A model generated the notes under the pieces. The model was not told the origin of the DNA. It searched no databases and saw only the letters and a list, made by a program, of their open reading frames with translations. A program made the position numbers and the translations under genes. A stretch of DNA of 64,000 nt, taken from positions 83,059,268-83,123,267 of the forward strand of contig NC_089981.1 of assembly GCF_036417845.1 (NCBI RefSeq), in the 5' to 3' direction. Shown here piece after piece: positions 39,442 through 51,225 of the stretch; position 1 is the stretch's first letter, and each line of letters starts with the position of its first letter. Source of the stretch: Apteryx mantelli (lineage: Eukaryota > Chordata > Aves > Apterygiformes > Apterygidae).

Positions 39442-42400
39442 CTAGGAACACCAAGCCTCAGTTCAGAAGAAATCTGCAGTTAGCACCAAACTCTCATAAA
39501 GGTTCTTAAGATTCTCTTTCCTCTAGTCTGAATTTGGGAAAAGACAGCAAGATTTTTGCGCAAAACGTATCTCTGGGCAGTAGATAGGCCTGTAACGACT
39601 AGAAGGCCTGGAACTGTTCTGCACCTGAGTCTTGAAACAGATTAAGATATGTAAAATTGCCTCTCACTCCCAGTTCAACCACAGCACAGCTTGGCTAGTC
39701 TCCAGAAATGGTTTTATTGGCAACTCTTGCCTTTTTCTTCTGACTTGGCATACGTGGTCGCTATGGTGGTGGTGCTGCTGTTGTTGCAGTGGTTTTGAAG
39801 GTCTTGTTCCTGGAATCAAGCGATACAAAGGGGAAACAGGTTTCATTTAAGAAGAAATACATTTCTGTTTCTCTTTGTTGAAGAAAAACTGAGACTGTGA
39901 CCCCAGTCCATATTAGACATTTGGAAATGAAAAACCGGATGAAGAATAAAACCCTCTTTTTTAAGGAGCGGGGGAAGGGAGCACTGGAGAGGCTGTGTCA
40001 CTATTTTTGAGCAATCCCGAACTCACTGCTAAAATCTCTCATCTCCACTTTAATAAGATCTGTTGCCAGTAACAGCTACGGGAGCTCAGAATTAGAGCAG
40101 GACAGCTGACCTGACACCACAGGCAAGTTAAAACTGTTTCACACCTAAAACCTTCACACTCTAACATGTGACCTGTGGGAGCCCACACAGTGAAGTCTCT
40201 GTCTCTGTCTGACCCAAACTTGTTCTATGTTTTCTTCTTTGGATGAAAGGGTTTGGTTATGTTCGGCAATTTTTCCCAGTAGCCTTTTGCCACAACAGCT
40301 TTCAGCTCCCACCATCCCTATGACCTGTGGTCCCAGACTCTCCTAGATCAAACTGCCCTCCCCGAGGCAACAGCAGTACTTGTCTTCCCCACAGCAGACG
40401 GGAGCAGGGGAAGAGATGGAAGGGGAACCTTCTTGCATGTCTCCACTAGTTGCCTACAAGTGGCCTTAGGCACTTCTGAAAAATACTCCACCCTTTGGGT
40501 CACAGACCGGAGTTGCTACCCCATTTCTCAGAAGACATTCTCCTGTCCCCTTTCTTCCCCAGCACGTCATACAAGACATGAGAGAGGCAATAGCCTGCCA
40601 TGCTCCCACAGCTTCTGGTCACATATGGACATCACTGAACCTAGACACTAGCTGTCCTAGAGTTCATACCACCTTTTTCAAGACCAGAAGATGCCCAGGT
40701 AGCCAAACACCAACACCGTTTATCGTTCTTCCATGCTTTTTGACACCCTGTTCTTCCGAAAGGCTTGACTCCATCAGCAGGACATTTCCAGCCAGCAATG
40801 GCCACAGACGATGAAGTGCTGTGCATTGAGGATGAGGTGGGGAGGCAGGATGGGCAGCGGAGCAGGTGGGGACTGGGAGCATGGGCCACAGAAGGCAAAA
40901 GGTGACACACTTGTGCAAGGACTGATGCACAAGTTCAGAAATGCAGCTGAACAAGCCCTAAGTACAGCAACTATACAATGTGTAATTCCTTCCCCAGCCT
41001 TCCTCTTCTCTTTCTTTACCTCTGAACATCTGATATGCTACGTGCCCTGTCATATGTGTTTTGAAACAGGAAACACATCTATGTTTTGGGAGGCAAGGGA
41101 GCACACTGTGGTGGCTACAAATAAAGAATAGGAAGAGATGGAAAAAATACGTAAAAACTATACTCTATTCTTACAGTTTTATCACTTGTTTTGGTATTTG
41201 GCATTTTCCTCCAAGGCCTGGCTTCACATCAATTCATGGACCCCAGCTTTCATCTAAAAAAAATGTAATTACACAACATTCCAACTCCTACTGACGTGGA
41301 GAAGTGCAAGTCAGAATCTAAAATATTCATAATCCAGATGTTAAAAAAATGAAAAGAAAAAGACTTTGACATTTATTATTTTGTAAAACTTCATTTCTGA
41401 GTGAGCCATGATTTTTGGAAGACCTGACTCATCATATTTGAATGCTTGGGTTTGGCAGCCCTGGATATATTTAGTAATACAACCCCTGACTTGCAGCTTC
41501 CAATGAGAATCCTAATGGCGTGATAAGACAGATTTTTATCTCATTCATGTCATTTCCAAATATCAGGAAATTTACTTAATAACAAGAGTTGTAAAAGTGT
41601 GAAACAGCCTCTCTGGGGAGGAGCGGAAACCTCATGACTTGAACGGCTGAACAGACCAACAGAGAGCAGGCAGCAGGCAACAGCTCTTTTCTTTCTGGCT
41701 AGGGGACAGAGCAGATGTTCCCAGCCACGTTTTCCCCTTCATTTCTTCTGGCTCTGGACTTTGCAAATCCACAGCCACTGGAGCTTCTCTCACGTCCAAC
41801 TGGAGAAACAGTAACTGCTGCAGGAGGAGCAGGCAGATTAAAGGGAAAATACTCTTGCAAACCATTTAAGACTTCACAAGGAGTAAGGAACCTGTGCCAG
41901 TTGTTGAGAATCCATTCAAAGCATCTTTATCCAGCAGTTAGAATTGCATTTTTTTTACTTAAAAACCCTTAGGCACTTGGAATCTAGTGAGATTTTTTTT
42001 TCTTTGCCTATCAAGCAGCAGTATTAAAAATGATGGCTTTGGCAGCACGGCCAGCCTGAGTGGATGCAAGATGATTTTAATCTATTCATTCTAGACCATC
42101 TGCTTCTTACCCTCAACTTTCAAAGTCCTTGAATGGGATGCAGGCCATTGAATTTTATAGCTAAATTTCAGGAACCTCTTTGAAAATGAAAGGATTGCAC
42201 AGAACACAAATTTCAAGACATCAAAGGAACCTTCCCTTTTCATGCAAGCACTAAAAGCAGTGCAAAGAGAACTAATTATAATTTGCTCTATTGCCAGTTT
42301 TCACACTGGAGCAAATACAAGCATTGTATGCTTTAAACCTTACAAACCAGTGGCTGCCAGCTTAATATATTCCTAAAGCCAGGACCAAATTAACAGACTA

Positions 42401-44237
42401 AAACCACCTTACATCCAACTCAGGCAAGTGATGACGCCAAAAGAGCTGGCAGACTAGCTCATGGAAAAGCTATTTCTGTTTTGTATCCTTGCTTTGTTTT
42501 AAAAATCAACACTTCTTTACATATTCAACAGCAGCGTAAACACTAATTCAGCTTTTCCAAAAACAAAGCTGTTGCATAGATACTTTTTAATGAGTTGATC
42601 TTCATCCATGCTGCCAGCATAGTCTGTCTGGAGAGAACACAATTGAAATGGCAGTTCCTTATAAAAAGTATGGCAGAGTTCAAGGAACGTGGCCAAATGT
42701 GGCTGACTCAAGATCTGCTGACTTGAGCAGCTGAAATCATGACGTAGATATGCGAGTTCCAGGCAGGAAGTGGAGGGAAAGAGCTTCTCTAAATTATGAA
42801 GCAAGATCCAGGTGAAATTATGAAAATCAAGGAGATTATTTCACAGCAGAACATTAGGCTTCTAGTCTAAACACGGATCTGCAGACACACACTTTCCAAT
42901 GAGGGTAATGGTGGGGCAGAGTGACCCTGACACCACTTGAAATCAATGAAAAGTGAAGCGGGGAAGAATCTCCCTTTGACACCTCATCCCTGCTCCACCC
43001 AAGCTAACAAGCCCTGGGACAAAGCAGACTTTGGCTGGCCAGGGCAGGAGCTTTTCCTGCTCTCTAGGATGGGCTTAGATACCATTTTGTACCTTCCAGC
43101 GATCTACAAGTTTTCTGATTTACAATTCACAAAATCCTAATGGAGCACCTAAAGAAGTGTCTCTGCTTCCATTCCCTAAGCGTTCAGGATATGGAATGGT
43201 GGGGGAGTGACCTGCTACATCAATAAAAATCTCCAAAGGTAATTATTCCACGTTCTTCACGCTGTCAGTGGTGTAAGCAATGGTGCTCAGATCCTGGGCA
43301 CCACAGAGACAGAATCATGTTTTGATGCTAAAGGCAGCACAATGGCACTAGCTTCTCCAGCAGAAATCATCCCAGAAGGTCTCCAGAGCCCCAAGGAACA
43401 ACACAACCATTGAAACCCTTGGATGATACCAACAAGTTGGCAAAAAAGTGTATCACTTACCATTCTCCTGCACTGATTTCCAGGGAGGGAGGGGTCATTC
43501 ACAATCCTCTGCAGCGGGAGAGCCAAAAAGCTGTCAACAGAAAAGTCATAGCCAATTGCATACAGAAATGTCAGTGCTCCCGCTCTTGGTGGCCAGGTTT
43601 GTCGCACTTACCCCTGCTCAAGAGAGCACTGCTGCATTCAGGAATGCTCCGCTACTGAGCGAGGAGTTGCCGCGGGTCACGGCTGCACCAAACAGGTGAA
43701 CATTACATTCAACATCCATGTGGATAGGGTGCCACAGTGGCCCCCTCCCCCCACACAAACGCACTCATTCCTGTACCGTTCCTTCCTATATGAGAAAGCA
43801 ATTCAACTTGTCTGCACTACTGGCTCTTGGATCATTTTTCTGGATATCCACCCTTCCTGCTGCCACTTATGCATCCTGGCCTTCCTCCTCTCTTGTCCCA
43901 CTTTGGAGGAGTTGGGATGACCTACAGATCAGCGAAGGGATGGGAGGCTTGCTGGAAGGAAGGCAGCCAGGAGAAATCTAAGGAAGGGAGGAGACCAGAG
44001 GATGAAGCTGTGCTTACAGGAAAGAGGGGATGAAGGAAGGAAAGAGGGAAAACTGGTATAAAACACAAGCACAAAGGCAGAAGGAGCCCAAGGGTAGCTG
44101 AAGCTGTACCCCAACCTGTCAAACAGTTCATGAGACCATTTAGCTTCCTAAGTAATTTAGGCACAGAGGTAAAAGGGACTAAATCTGGTAGAGAGGGTGG
44201 GGAGGGGGGAAGAAAACACAAATGCGTGGAACTCAGC

Positions 44238-44243
44238 TTTATT
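44238..44243 (-). terminator. Alternative distal AATAAA for PRKCH
   Basis: This is a second minus-strand AATAAA (plus strand TTTATT), about 1.5 kb after the stop codon. It could serve as a distal poly(A) site and give a longer 3' UTR. The sequence alone cannot tell whether it is used. Confidence 0.25.
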
Positions 44244-44735
44244 TTTTCTAACCTGGCCTCAGTTACAGCAGGTGAGCACAAGCATACTGGTAGGTCTGTG
44301 CTGTAACTGGGGTTGTGCCAGGGTGACACCTCCATGGTTACACAGCGGTGCCAAGTCTGTGCAGAACAGTCCCTTTCTTTGCTGCACCTCACCCTCTGTC
44401 AAGTTAAAGCAGGTGACTAGTGCTACAAAAACATGATTAGCTTTGTGAGAGGTTTGAAATCCCTTTCCTTCTCCGGTAACTGATATCTGCCCAAGAAAGA
44501 AGTTATAATCCTGATATACAGCTTCAAGCCTAGCAAGGGTGCAAAGGTATGCCATGGAGCTACAGAGAAAGCGTCCTATTTCCTGAAGACCTGGGAAAGC
44601 ACATGATTTAGTGTCTGGTTTCTATAAACTGCATTAAAAAATTGTCTCGGTCTGCCTGCGACAGAGGCTTGAGGCTACAACTGATAAGTGGTGCCCTGTG
44701 AGTAATAAGCCCTTAAAGCCAAACCAAACTAGTCA

Positions 44736-45755
44736 TCCTGTTTCTTAGATAAGGTTTATTCTTCTCATGGGAGAAAGTTGTCCTCTTATGTTATTATTGG
44801 TTGACAATTCTGCTTTCAAGCTGCTTGCCTTGGAGCTGGGGCTCCTATCACAATAATGCTACAAATAATTTAAGCAATACTACTTCGGATCAAAATTTTA
44901 ATGAGGCACTAAACCCACAAAAGGGGTTCTGTATAGCATAATTAAATAGAATGGGCCTAAATAAACAGTAAGGTTTTACAAGTTACATTATAGTTGAAAA
45001 CAGCTGGGAGGCAAAGAAAGGAGCATTGAAGATGCATGATGTAAAAAGGCATTTCACAGAATGCAAACACTAAAACTTTTCATATCGCACGAACAGTAAA
45101 ACACTATAAGTACGTGACTTCCCTTTGATTTGGAAGAATCTGTGCAGGGCACACGGCATTTGTTTTTTTCCTTCTGCTAGTCAGCACAATGAAATATTTC
45201 ACATGGAAACCCAAACCAGTGACAAAGAGAGCCATTTGTCCTTTGGAAAGAAATAAATACTTCAGAAACAGGTAAAGTCACGAGGAACATCTGGTTCAGT
45301 TCGGCCATGGGATGCTGGATCATGGCTCCAAAACGCTGGACAGTGCTGGGATTCCACAAAATAGTCTTGCAAACGATCAGTATTATAACAAGTCTGTTTG
45401 GCTCAGAGCTGCAAGACACTTGTTTCATGCTCACGCTGACTCCTCAAATCCACTGCAAGCTGCAAGCAACAACATTCAGGCTGAGCCAACCAGCTCAACA
45501 TTCAATTCTCTGTCTGCATCAGCTATTTACAAAATCATGTTTGTTCCAGTCCTGTCAATATTTCATCCAAGAGCTGCGTAAATCCTACAAACACAGGAAG
45601 GTTCCAATTTCACATTAAGGTTAACGTTGACAGTGGTGCTGCTGCATAATGTAAAGTCAGTGCACTGTTACTCCTTGAGAATGAAATTTCTGGTAAACCT
45701 CATTTTCATTTCATTTCCCCCCAGTCCTCTCAGCAGCCTTTCCTCACAGCCATGG
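44736..45755 (-). other. PRKCH: PRKCH 3' untranslated region (inferred extent)
   Basis: This region follows the PRKCH stop codon on the minus strand. Its right edge is fixed by the stop. Its left edge is inferred from the AATAAA hexamer at 44755-44760 and assumes cleavage roughly 15-25 bases beyond it. The resulting length of about 1 kb is plausible for this gene. No open frame of note is present. A less canonical ATTAAA on the minus strand at 44897-44902 would give a slightly shorter UTR, and another AATAAA at 44238-44243 a longer one. Confidence 0.6.
44755..44760 (-). terminator. Candidate PRKCH polyadenylation signal AATAAA
   Basis: The plus strand reads TTTATT, so the minus strand carries a canonical AATAAA. 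About 30 bases further along the minus strand is a GU/U-rich stretch (TTTGGTTTGGCTTT), which matches the usual downstream element. A CA dinucleotide lies between them as a possible cleavage site. This is the first canonical hexamer I found after the PRKCH stop codon. Confidence 0.6.
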
Positions 45756-45902
45756 CTATTGCGGCAGTTCTGGGCCTGTGAATGAAAAGTTTCTAAATTC
45801 ATCTTGGTTTATCATTGGAAGAATTCCTTCTTCAATGGGAGTCAGAATGGGCTCCTCTTTTATAAAATCTGGATCAAAGTTGCTCACATCATCTTTGGAT
45901 TT
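45756..45902 (-). CDS. PRKCH: PRKCH last coding exon (AGC-kinase C-terminal tail and stop)
   Basis: This is the terminal coding exon of PRKCH: 48 codons and a TAG stop. The translation begins KSKDDVSNFDPDF and ends NFSFTGPELPQ. It contains three hallmarks of the AGC-kinase tail. NFDPDF (residues 8-13) is the NFD motif that reaches the ATP pocket. LTPI (Thr at residue 21) is the turn-motif phosphosite. FRNFSF (residues 36-41, Ser at 40) is the hydrophobic motif. In PKCs, phosphorylation of these two sites matures and stabilises the enzyme. The acceptor is TTTGACAG, and the join to the previous exon keeps phase 0 (…PRI|KSK…). The last residues, after the hydrophobic serine, differ from the human eta ending as I remember it, which ends in PELQP. 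Chain length cannot be checked because upstream exons are absent. Confidence 0.95.
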   Translation of the reverse strand, partial: KSKDDVSNFDPDFIKEEPILTPIEEGILPMINQDEFRNFSFTGPELPQ

Positions 45903-47356
45903 CTGTCAAACAGAAAAGACAAAGGAAAGAGATATCAAAAGCATGCATCATCTGCTTGATATTCATTCTGCAACTTTACTTTGGTCTTGAGTGAAATGAA
46001 GAGTTACCTCCAAAACTCAGGCTGAACTTACTGCAAGTTTTTTCTGGGGCTGTGCTGGGAGGAGCTGCGTGCCCCCACAGAGCCTCTGACAGAATAAAGC
46101 CTTTTACAGCCTCCGCAGGCTTTCTACAGACGAACCCCTCTCCCATTTAATGGACACCACCTCTGAAGTGTGGTCTGCCTGGATGTGGCAGGCCAGGGCA
46201 CGTAAATCAGTTCTGTTCCTCAAATGTCAGTCCAGACCCAGCCAAAGTCGTTATCAGCAGTGTTTCCAATTAGCTGACTCCACACAGTCCCTCCTTATCT
46301 GCAGAGTGTCTCAGCTGGCTTTCTTGGGGATGCACTCCTGTATGTGCGAGCCATTAAACTTGCTCAGCAGTGAATTATTACCAGGCTGCGGGAAGACAAT
46401 CGGCTTGCCTCCAGGTGCTGGATTCCTAACTGCGTGGTACAAAGTGGGACTGTTTACAATGCACACACACAGACTGGATTTGTGGCACATTTTGACAAGG
46501 CGCGTGTTTTTCCTGCATCCAGAACAAGATGTTTCATTGCCACCGAAGTCTAATGTTCCCAGCTCCTGCTGAGTTCACGGGGGAATGAGGAGGTTCCCTT
46601 TTAGCCTTTGATTCAAGTCAAGGAAAAAACTCAAGAGCCTGATCCTGAGCTGCTGGAGTTCCCCTAGGTGCCTGATCCTGCACCCACTGAGCTCCAGGGA
46701 GCATGACTGGGTTGACCACCACCACTGAGAGTTTGCAGAGTAACCACAGCACAAGGCAAAGCCACTCAGCCTCTCTGACCGAGAATTTCAAAGGCAGGGA
46801 GACCACAGAGATGGCCTTGGAAAGGCTCTCCATGGGGAGCAGGACTCTGTCACATCACAGAGCATCCTTTGGGCTGTGCGGTACCACTGGGAAAAGGCAC
46901 AGTACTGCATCCTCTGCAGCGTTGGCTGCATTTGAACCCCTTGGCTACAGCGGCCTGAGCAGGGAACATTGTTTTGGGTGCTGTACAGACAGAGGCAGAC
47001 CAAAAAGAGACAGCCCATTCCTGAATAGGTAGGTGGAGTGGGCAGAATGAATATTGCTTACCATGTTGTACATTTGAGGCAAGGCAAAGGGTAGTGCTGC
47101 AGCTCCTTTTGCAAACCTGCATCATTTGGTATTGAGCTGCCTTTGAAAAATCCAGCACCAAGGCAGAAAGCGACCTGCACCACATCACATGGGCAGCCAG
47201 CAGCCTAGCCAAGACCACAGACCTCACCTCCTTGGTCCCAAGCCACAGCTTTAGATTCAAGGTTGCTGTTCCTCCACCTCCCTTCCTGTCTCATGGGAAT
47301 AAACTTGCTTAAAGAACCCAGAAGAAACAACCGGGGACCCCTTCCTTCCCACATAC
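45903..47356 (-). other. PRKCH: PRKCH last intron
   Basis: This 1454-base intron lies between the two recognised PRKCH exons. It has a consensus GTATGT donor at its 47356 end and a TTTGACAG acceptor at its 45903 end. It interrupts the reading frame between codons (phase 0). It holds one fossil-repeat candidate around 46636-46702 and otherwise no recognisable element. Open frames inside it have no family resemblance and are treated as chance. Confidence 0.9.
46636..46702. repeat. Ancient interspersed-repeat fossil in PRKCH last intron
   Basis: CCTGATCCTG appears twice or nearly so (near 46638 and 46671), the second followed by CACCCACTGAGCTCCAGGGA. This resembles the same old sauropsid repeat type as at 3241. 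It is degenerate and short. Confidence 0.4.
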
Positions 47357-47500
47357 AATTCGGGGCCTGAACGGTGGCTCCATCTGGCGCTGGTTCAGCA
47401 GGTCCCAGTCCAGCTCTTTGAAGTAGGGGTGCCGCAGAATGGCGCTCTCACCGCCCAGCGCCAGGCTGCCCAGCCGCATGTTGGGGTTCTTCGTCATAAA
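47357..47500 (-). CDS. PRKCH: PRKCH penultimate coding exon (kinase domain C-terminus)
   Basis: This exon encodes 48 residues of protein kinase C eta, a novel-type (diacylglycerol-dependent, calcium-independent) serine/threonine kinase of the AGC group. The translation starts FMTKNPNMRLGSL and runs through GGESAILRHPYFKELDW to PPFRPRI. This is the end of the kinase C-lobe followed by the PPF-x-P segment that opens the AGC tail. PKC eta is favoured over epsilon by the MRLGSL and AILRHP-FFKE-type wording and the NQRQ-EPPFRPRI segment; epsilon has a different sequence here. The exon is preceded on the minus strand by a pyrimidine tract ending TTTTGCAG and followed by the donor GTATGT. It is 144 bases long, starts and ends on codon boundaries (phase 0), and has no internal stop. 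The rest of the kinase domain is not in the window. Assignment to PKC is near certain and to the eta paralogue very likely. Confidence 0.95.
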
Positions 47501-48362
47501 CTGCAAAACAAAAAGGGCTGTTTGTTTCCTCCCATCCGGCAGGGCCACGGGAGAAGGACCTATCAGCAGGCACACAAAAGCTTGTCCTCAGCTTTCCTGT
47601 TGAACCTAGCTGCTGGCCAGACTTCTCAGTTTCGTTGTACTGGAACCGCATGCAAGGAACTTGACTCATTCTCTAGAGGAGGAAGCCTGGGTGTATTTCT
47701 CCTTAGTCCCTTTTATTTCAGTCAAATACTTGGTTAACACAGTGACAGAAGAAAGCCTAAGTGCATCGTTTGCAACATTATAAATGTTGCACAGTGGTTT
47801 GGGAGGGTTACTTATTTATGTATTAATTTCTCAGGAATATTAGGTCTCTCAAACGCTGCTCACCAGCCAGCCGGTCTCTGGACCAGAGTCAGTCTTGTGC
47901 TGTGTCTTTTTCCTAAACCTCAGCCTGCTGAAGCGAAGCCAGAAACCTACACTTTCCTTCCTGTCATCTCAGGAAGCAGAGAAGGAGCAAGGTACTGGCT
48001 TCTAGAGCCCCCCCAAGCACTGAAGAAATGAATCCTTACAGGTGACTCTCTGTTTGGTGAAACTCTAAAAGAGGACTTGTTTTCGTAACATTTTTACTCC
48101 GCTAGTAGAGAAAAGAAACCTCATTCTTCAGCCAAAGGGCCCTGGATTTGCTAGAGAGCAAGCAGAACAGCCCTAGACCATCGCCCTAGTGCGAGAGGGC
48201 CTTGGCGTGTGCCCTTTGGGTCCTGACAAGAATGATGAAGTGAGTGCTGAAGACATTTCTAAGGGGCTCGGGGAACGGTGCGGGAGGAGGGGAATCCTTT
48301 CCCCAGGCAGCAGAACTAGGTTGTTTGTTAATTTTAGGATTATAGCTCTTTAAACACTCAGG

Positions 48363-48383
48363 AAAAAAAAAAAAAAAAAAAAA
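48363..48383. repeat. A21 homopolymer
   Basis: This is a run of twenty-one A residues in the PRKCH intron. No retroposon body was recognised to its left, so it is listed as a simple repeat. Confidence 0.95.
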
Positions 48384-51201
48384 GCCAACAACCTTCTCCT
48401 CCCTCCCCTCAAGTATTCTTAATTCATTAGAGAAATCAGGTTATGTTTAAACTGGGAAAATAGCTGCTTTTATTTGCCTATTGAAACAGCAGCATAAAGC
48501 AAGCTCCACGCTGGTGGAGGTGTCCAGACGATTTCCTCGAGATGAAAGGGCATTATGTTTAGCAAATAGCTGAACCAGCCAAACCAGACAATCGGTCACT
48601 GTTTCTGGAATAACCAAGTCTGCTGCATCTCAGCAATAGGGAAATTAAAATAAGGGGAGGTGCAGGGAGAAACCAACTTGATTCTGACTGTAGGAGCTTT
48701 TCAGCAGTTACACATTTTCCTAGGAAAAGCAGATAAAAGGCCCAGTCATTCCCTACCAAGAAAGGTGACGGGGAGAAGAAAGAGGAGGCTGCTAGGTTCA
48801 TTTTAGGAAGGCTCCCCCACATCTCTCATACGGAGGGGGCTTCAGAGCCAAAGTAGACGGAGCATCTGCAGCTAGGAGACCTTACAGGACCCCAGACTCT
48901 GCTGACACTAGCACAAAAACCCAGCTCCCATCTGGCCTCCTGACCTCTCTGAGGACCTGTACTGCCACCGGATTCCCTACAGCAGAACTAGTTTCCACTG
49001 TCCCACCAAAAAATAGCAGTAGAAAGCGCTGCTGAGTGAATCCAGATTCGTAAGAGCAGTCACAAGACAGGAGCAAAGCCAACATGGGGCTCTCCGGCTG
49101 AGATCGTCACCTGCTCTCTCTGACTCTTCAGTCACGCGGTGTTTCCAGGGTCGTCCCAAAGAACCACTGTGTTCCTTCCTGTGTCTCCCTGACCCTTTCA
49201 ACCTGCTTTTCTCCCCTTCCACCAGCAGAACCCAAAAAGAGCTCGTTTCCCAAGAGACTCTGCACTGAGGTTTCTGTGAGATTCTGATCCCCAGACAACA
49301 ACTTGGTTTCCAAACCAGAAATGGGTCAAGCCAAAAATCACTCAGAGATCAGACAAGCCTTTGCAAGTCTTTAGCTAAACTTCTTCAGTTTGCAAAACAG
49401 GCCAGAAATCTTTTGGTAACCCAGTCTTTCTCTAAAAATATCCTGTCTGGCTACTTTGTCCCCATAGATGGGTATCTGAACCTCACTTCAATTCTTATTT
49501 GCATTGTTGGAACACTTAGAAAGCTTGAACAAGATCAGAGCTCCTTGGTGCTGGGAGTGGTAGAGACCAAAACAGTCTAAAAAGACAAGACAAAGAAAGA
49601 GAGAAAGAGCTGGGGAAAAGACCCTTGTCTCCTGGCTCCTGACCTGCTGCCTCCTCCTTTACACCAGGAAACTTCTGCTAAATGCGAAGGGAAAAAAAAC
49701 AATCTCTGGAATGGCTGGTAACATGCTCTGCTCAGGTACCTATTCACACTCAAGCCTTATAAGACTAAAATCTAAATTAGACTGCCCATTCCCTAGAGCA
49801 GCCCAGAGCCCTGGGAAATAAGAGCGTGTTTACATTCCTATTTGCTTGCTTTATTTAACGTGATGCCAAAGTTGCACCAAATGAAGGCATCCGATGCAAC
49901 AAACAGAGCCAACCTAAATGCATTCCTGTCTACTTTTTGTTAGGACAATGCGAATTAGCCAAGGGCCATCCCTTAAGGTGGGCTGAACAATCAGTCAAAA
50001 TGACTTTGGATTCTATCAATTAGCTTCAATTTGTGCATTGGACTTGTACTTTGAAGAACCTCAGTTGCCACCAGGCACTGGGTAATCCTAGGCAATATCT
50101 AGCTCACATTTGGTGCCCAAAGGTGCCAGGAGGAGAACGATGCTTCAAATTCTCCCTCCCAGCTGGCTGCAGAAGAAGCGAACCTTACTGCTGAGAGTGA
50201 TGATGGGCTGTCACAAAAATCCTTTGAATTACTCCTCACCTCAGAAGGGAGCTGAGCTATTGGATGCCTGATCAAATAGCACCGTCCCCAGCTCTCCTGC
50301 ACACGTTCAGTGCTGCTGCCTGTCTTGGTCTATAAAAACAGGGCATTGAAGCACAAAGGTACCAAGGACTGGAATGATCCACCTGCAACATAAACCCTTT
50401 TGGACAGATTTCTCTAAACCCCTAATAGGTTGTTTCTGAGACACAGCAAACCCCTAAAGCAGGCTAATGGAGCCTTGAACATGAATATAAATCACACCTT
50501 CTAAAAAGAGGATCAAAGCAGTAGAAAGAGGCCTTCCTTTCATGGGAGTCTAACTCATAATATTCTGCTTCAACAAAAGGATGGGATATAATTTCAAGGG
50601 ATGGTCTCTTATTGTTAACATCCATCCCTGATAAATGTACTGTACACGGCACTGAGACCTCTTGATTGCGTCTGTGCATGGGAACTGGCAATGAAAACGT
50701 TGCCTTTAAATGTCATTGTAGAGTACGTGAAATATGTTCCTGTATTCCAGGCAGGCACAGCACCCTTGCAGGCTACTCAACCTGTGGATGCACATATGCC
50801 TCTGTAACCAAGGGCTGTGACAGAAAATGTGAGATTAGTCATTGCTGCTCTTCCCTTACAAAAAATATCCTGGTGAATTCTGAAAAGAGCAGGTCTATCA
50901 CAGCCTGGTGAAGGTCAGGGTGTTTTCTCTGGGAAATGACTCCAGTCTTTATTTGGCAATTGGGTAGAAAAACAGGTGTGCAAACCACAACTCCAGCTGA
51001 GACACTATTGATATTTTGCACTGAAACAGAGTTACATGCCTTACTGTATGAGGTACGTAAAATTAAAAGCTGAAATTATTGAAGCCAATTGCCATTCAGA
51101 TGAATAGGCTAACACCCCTCAACGCTATTTGAATTCACCAGACATTACTGTCTTGACAAAAAAATGGACAAAATTACAAAGTTTGTGTTGTGCAGTATTT
51201 C

Positions 51202-51225
51202 AAAAAAAAAAAAAAGAAAAAAAAG
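51202..51225. repeat. A-rich tract, interrupted
   Basis: Two poly(A) runs are split by one G in the PRKCH intron. It is a simple A-rich repeat with no recognised element attached. Confidence 0.85.

Larger units (their letters stand above)
35171..44735. other. Intergenic DNA downstream of PRKCH
   Basis: This is CpG-poor DNA between the right-hand CpG cluster and the inferred end of PRKCH. The only structured item seen is the inverted repeat at 39321-39441. A purine-rich stretch lies at 43975-44055. No exon, RNA gene or intact transposon was recognised. Confidence 0.65.

Noticed and set aside
50464..50691. Minus-strand frame within the PRKCH intron, checked as a possible upstream PRKCH exon
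   Set aside because: The translation lacks any PKC motif (C1, C2, pseudosubstrate or kinase) and the borders lack good splice sites.
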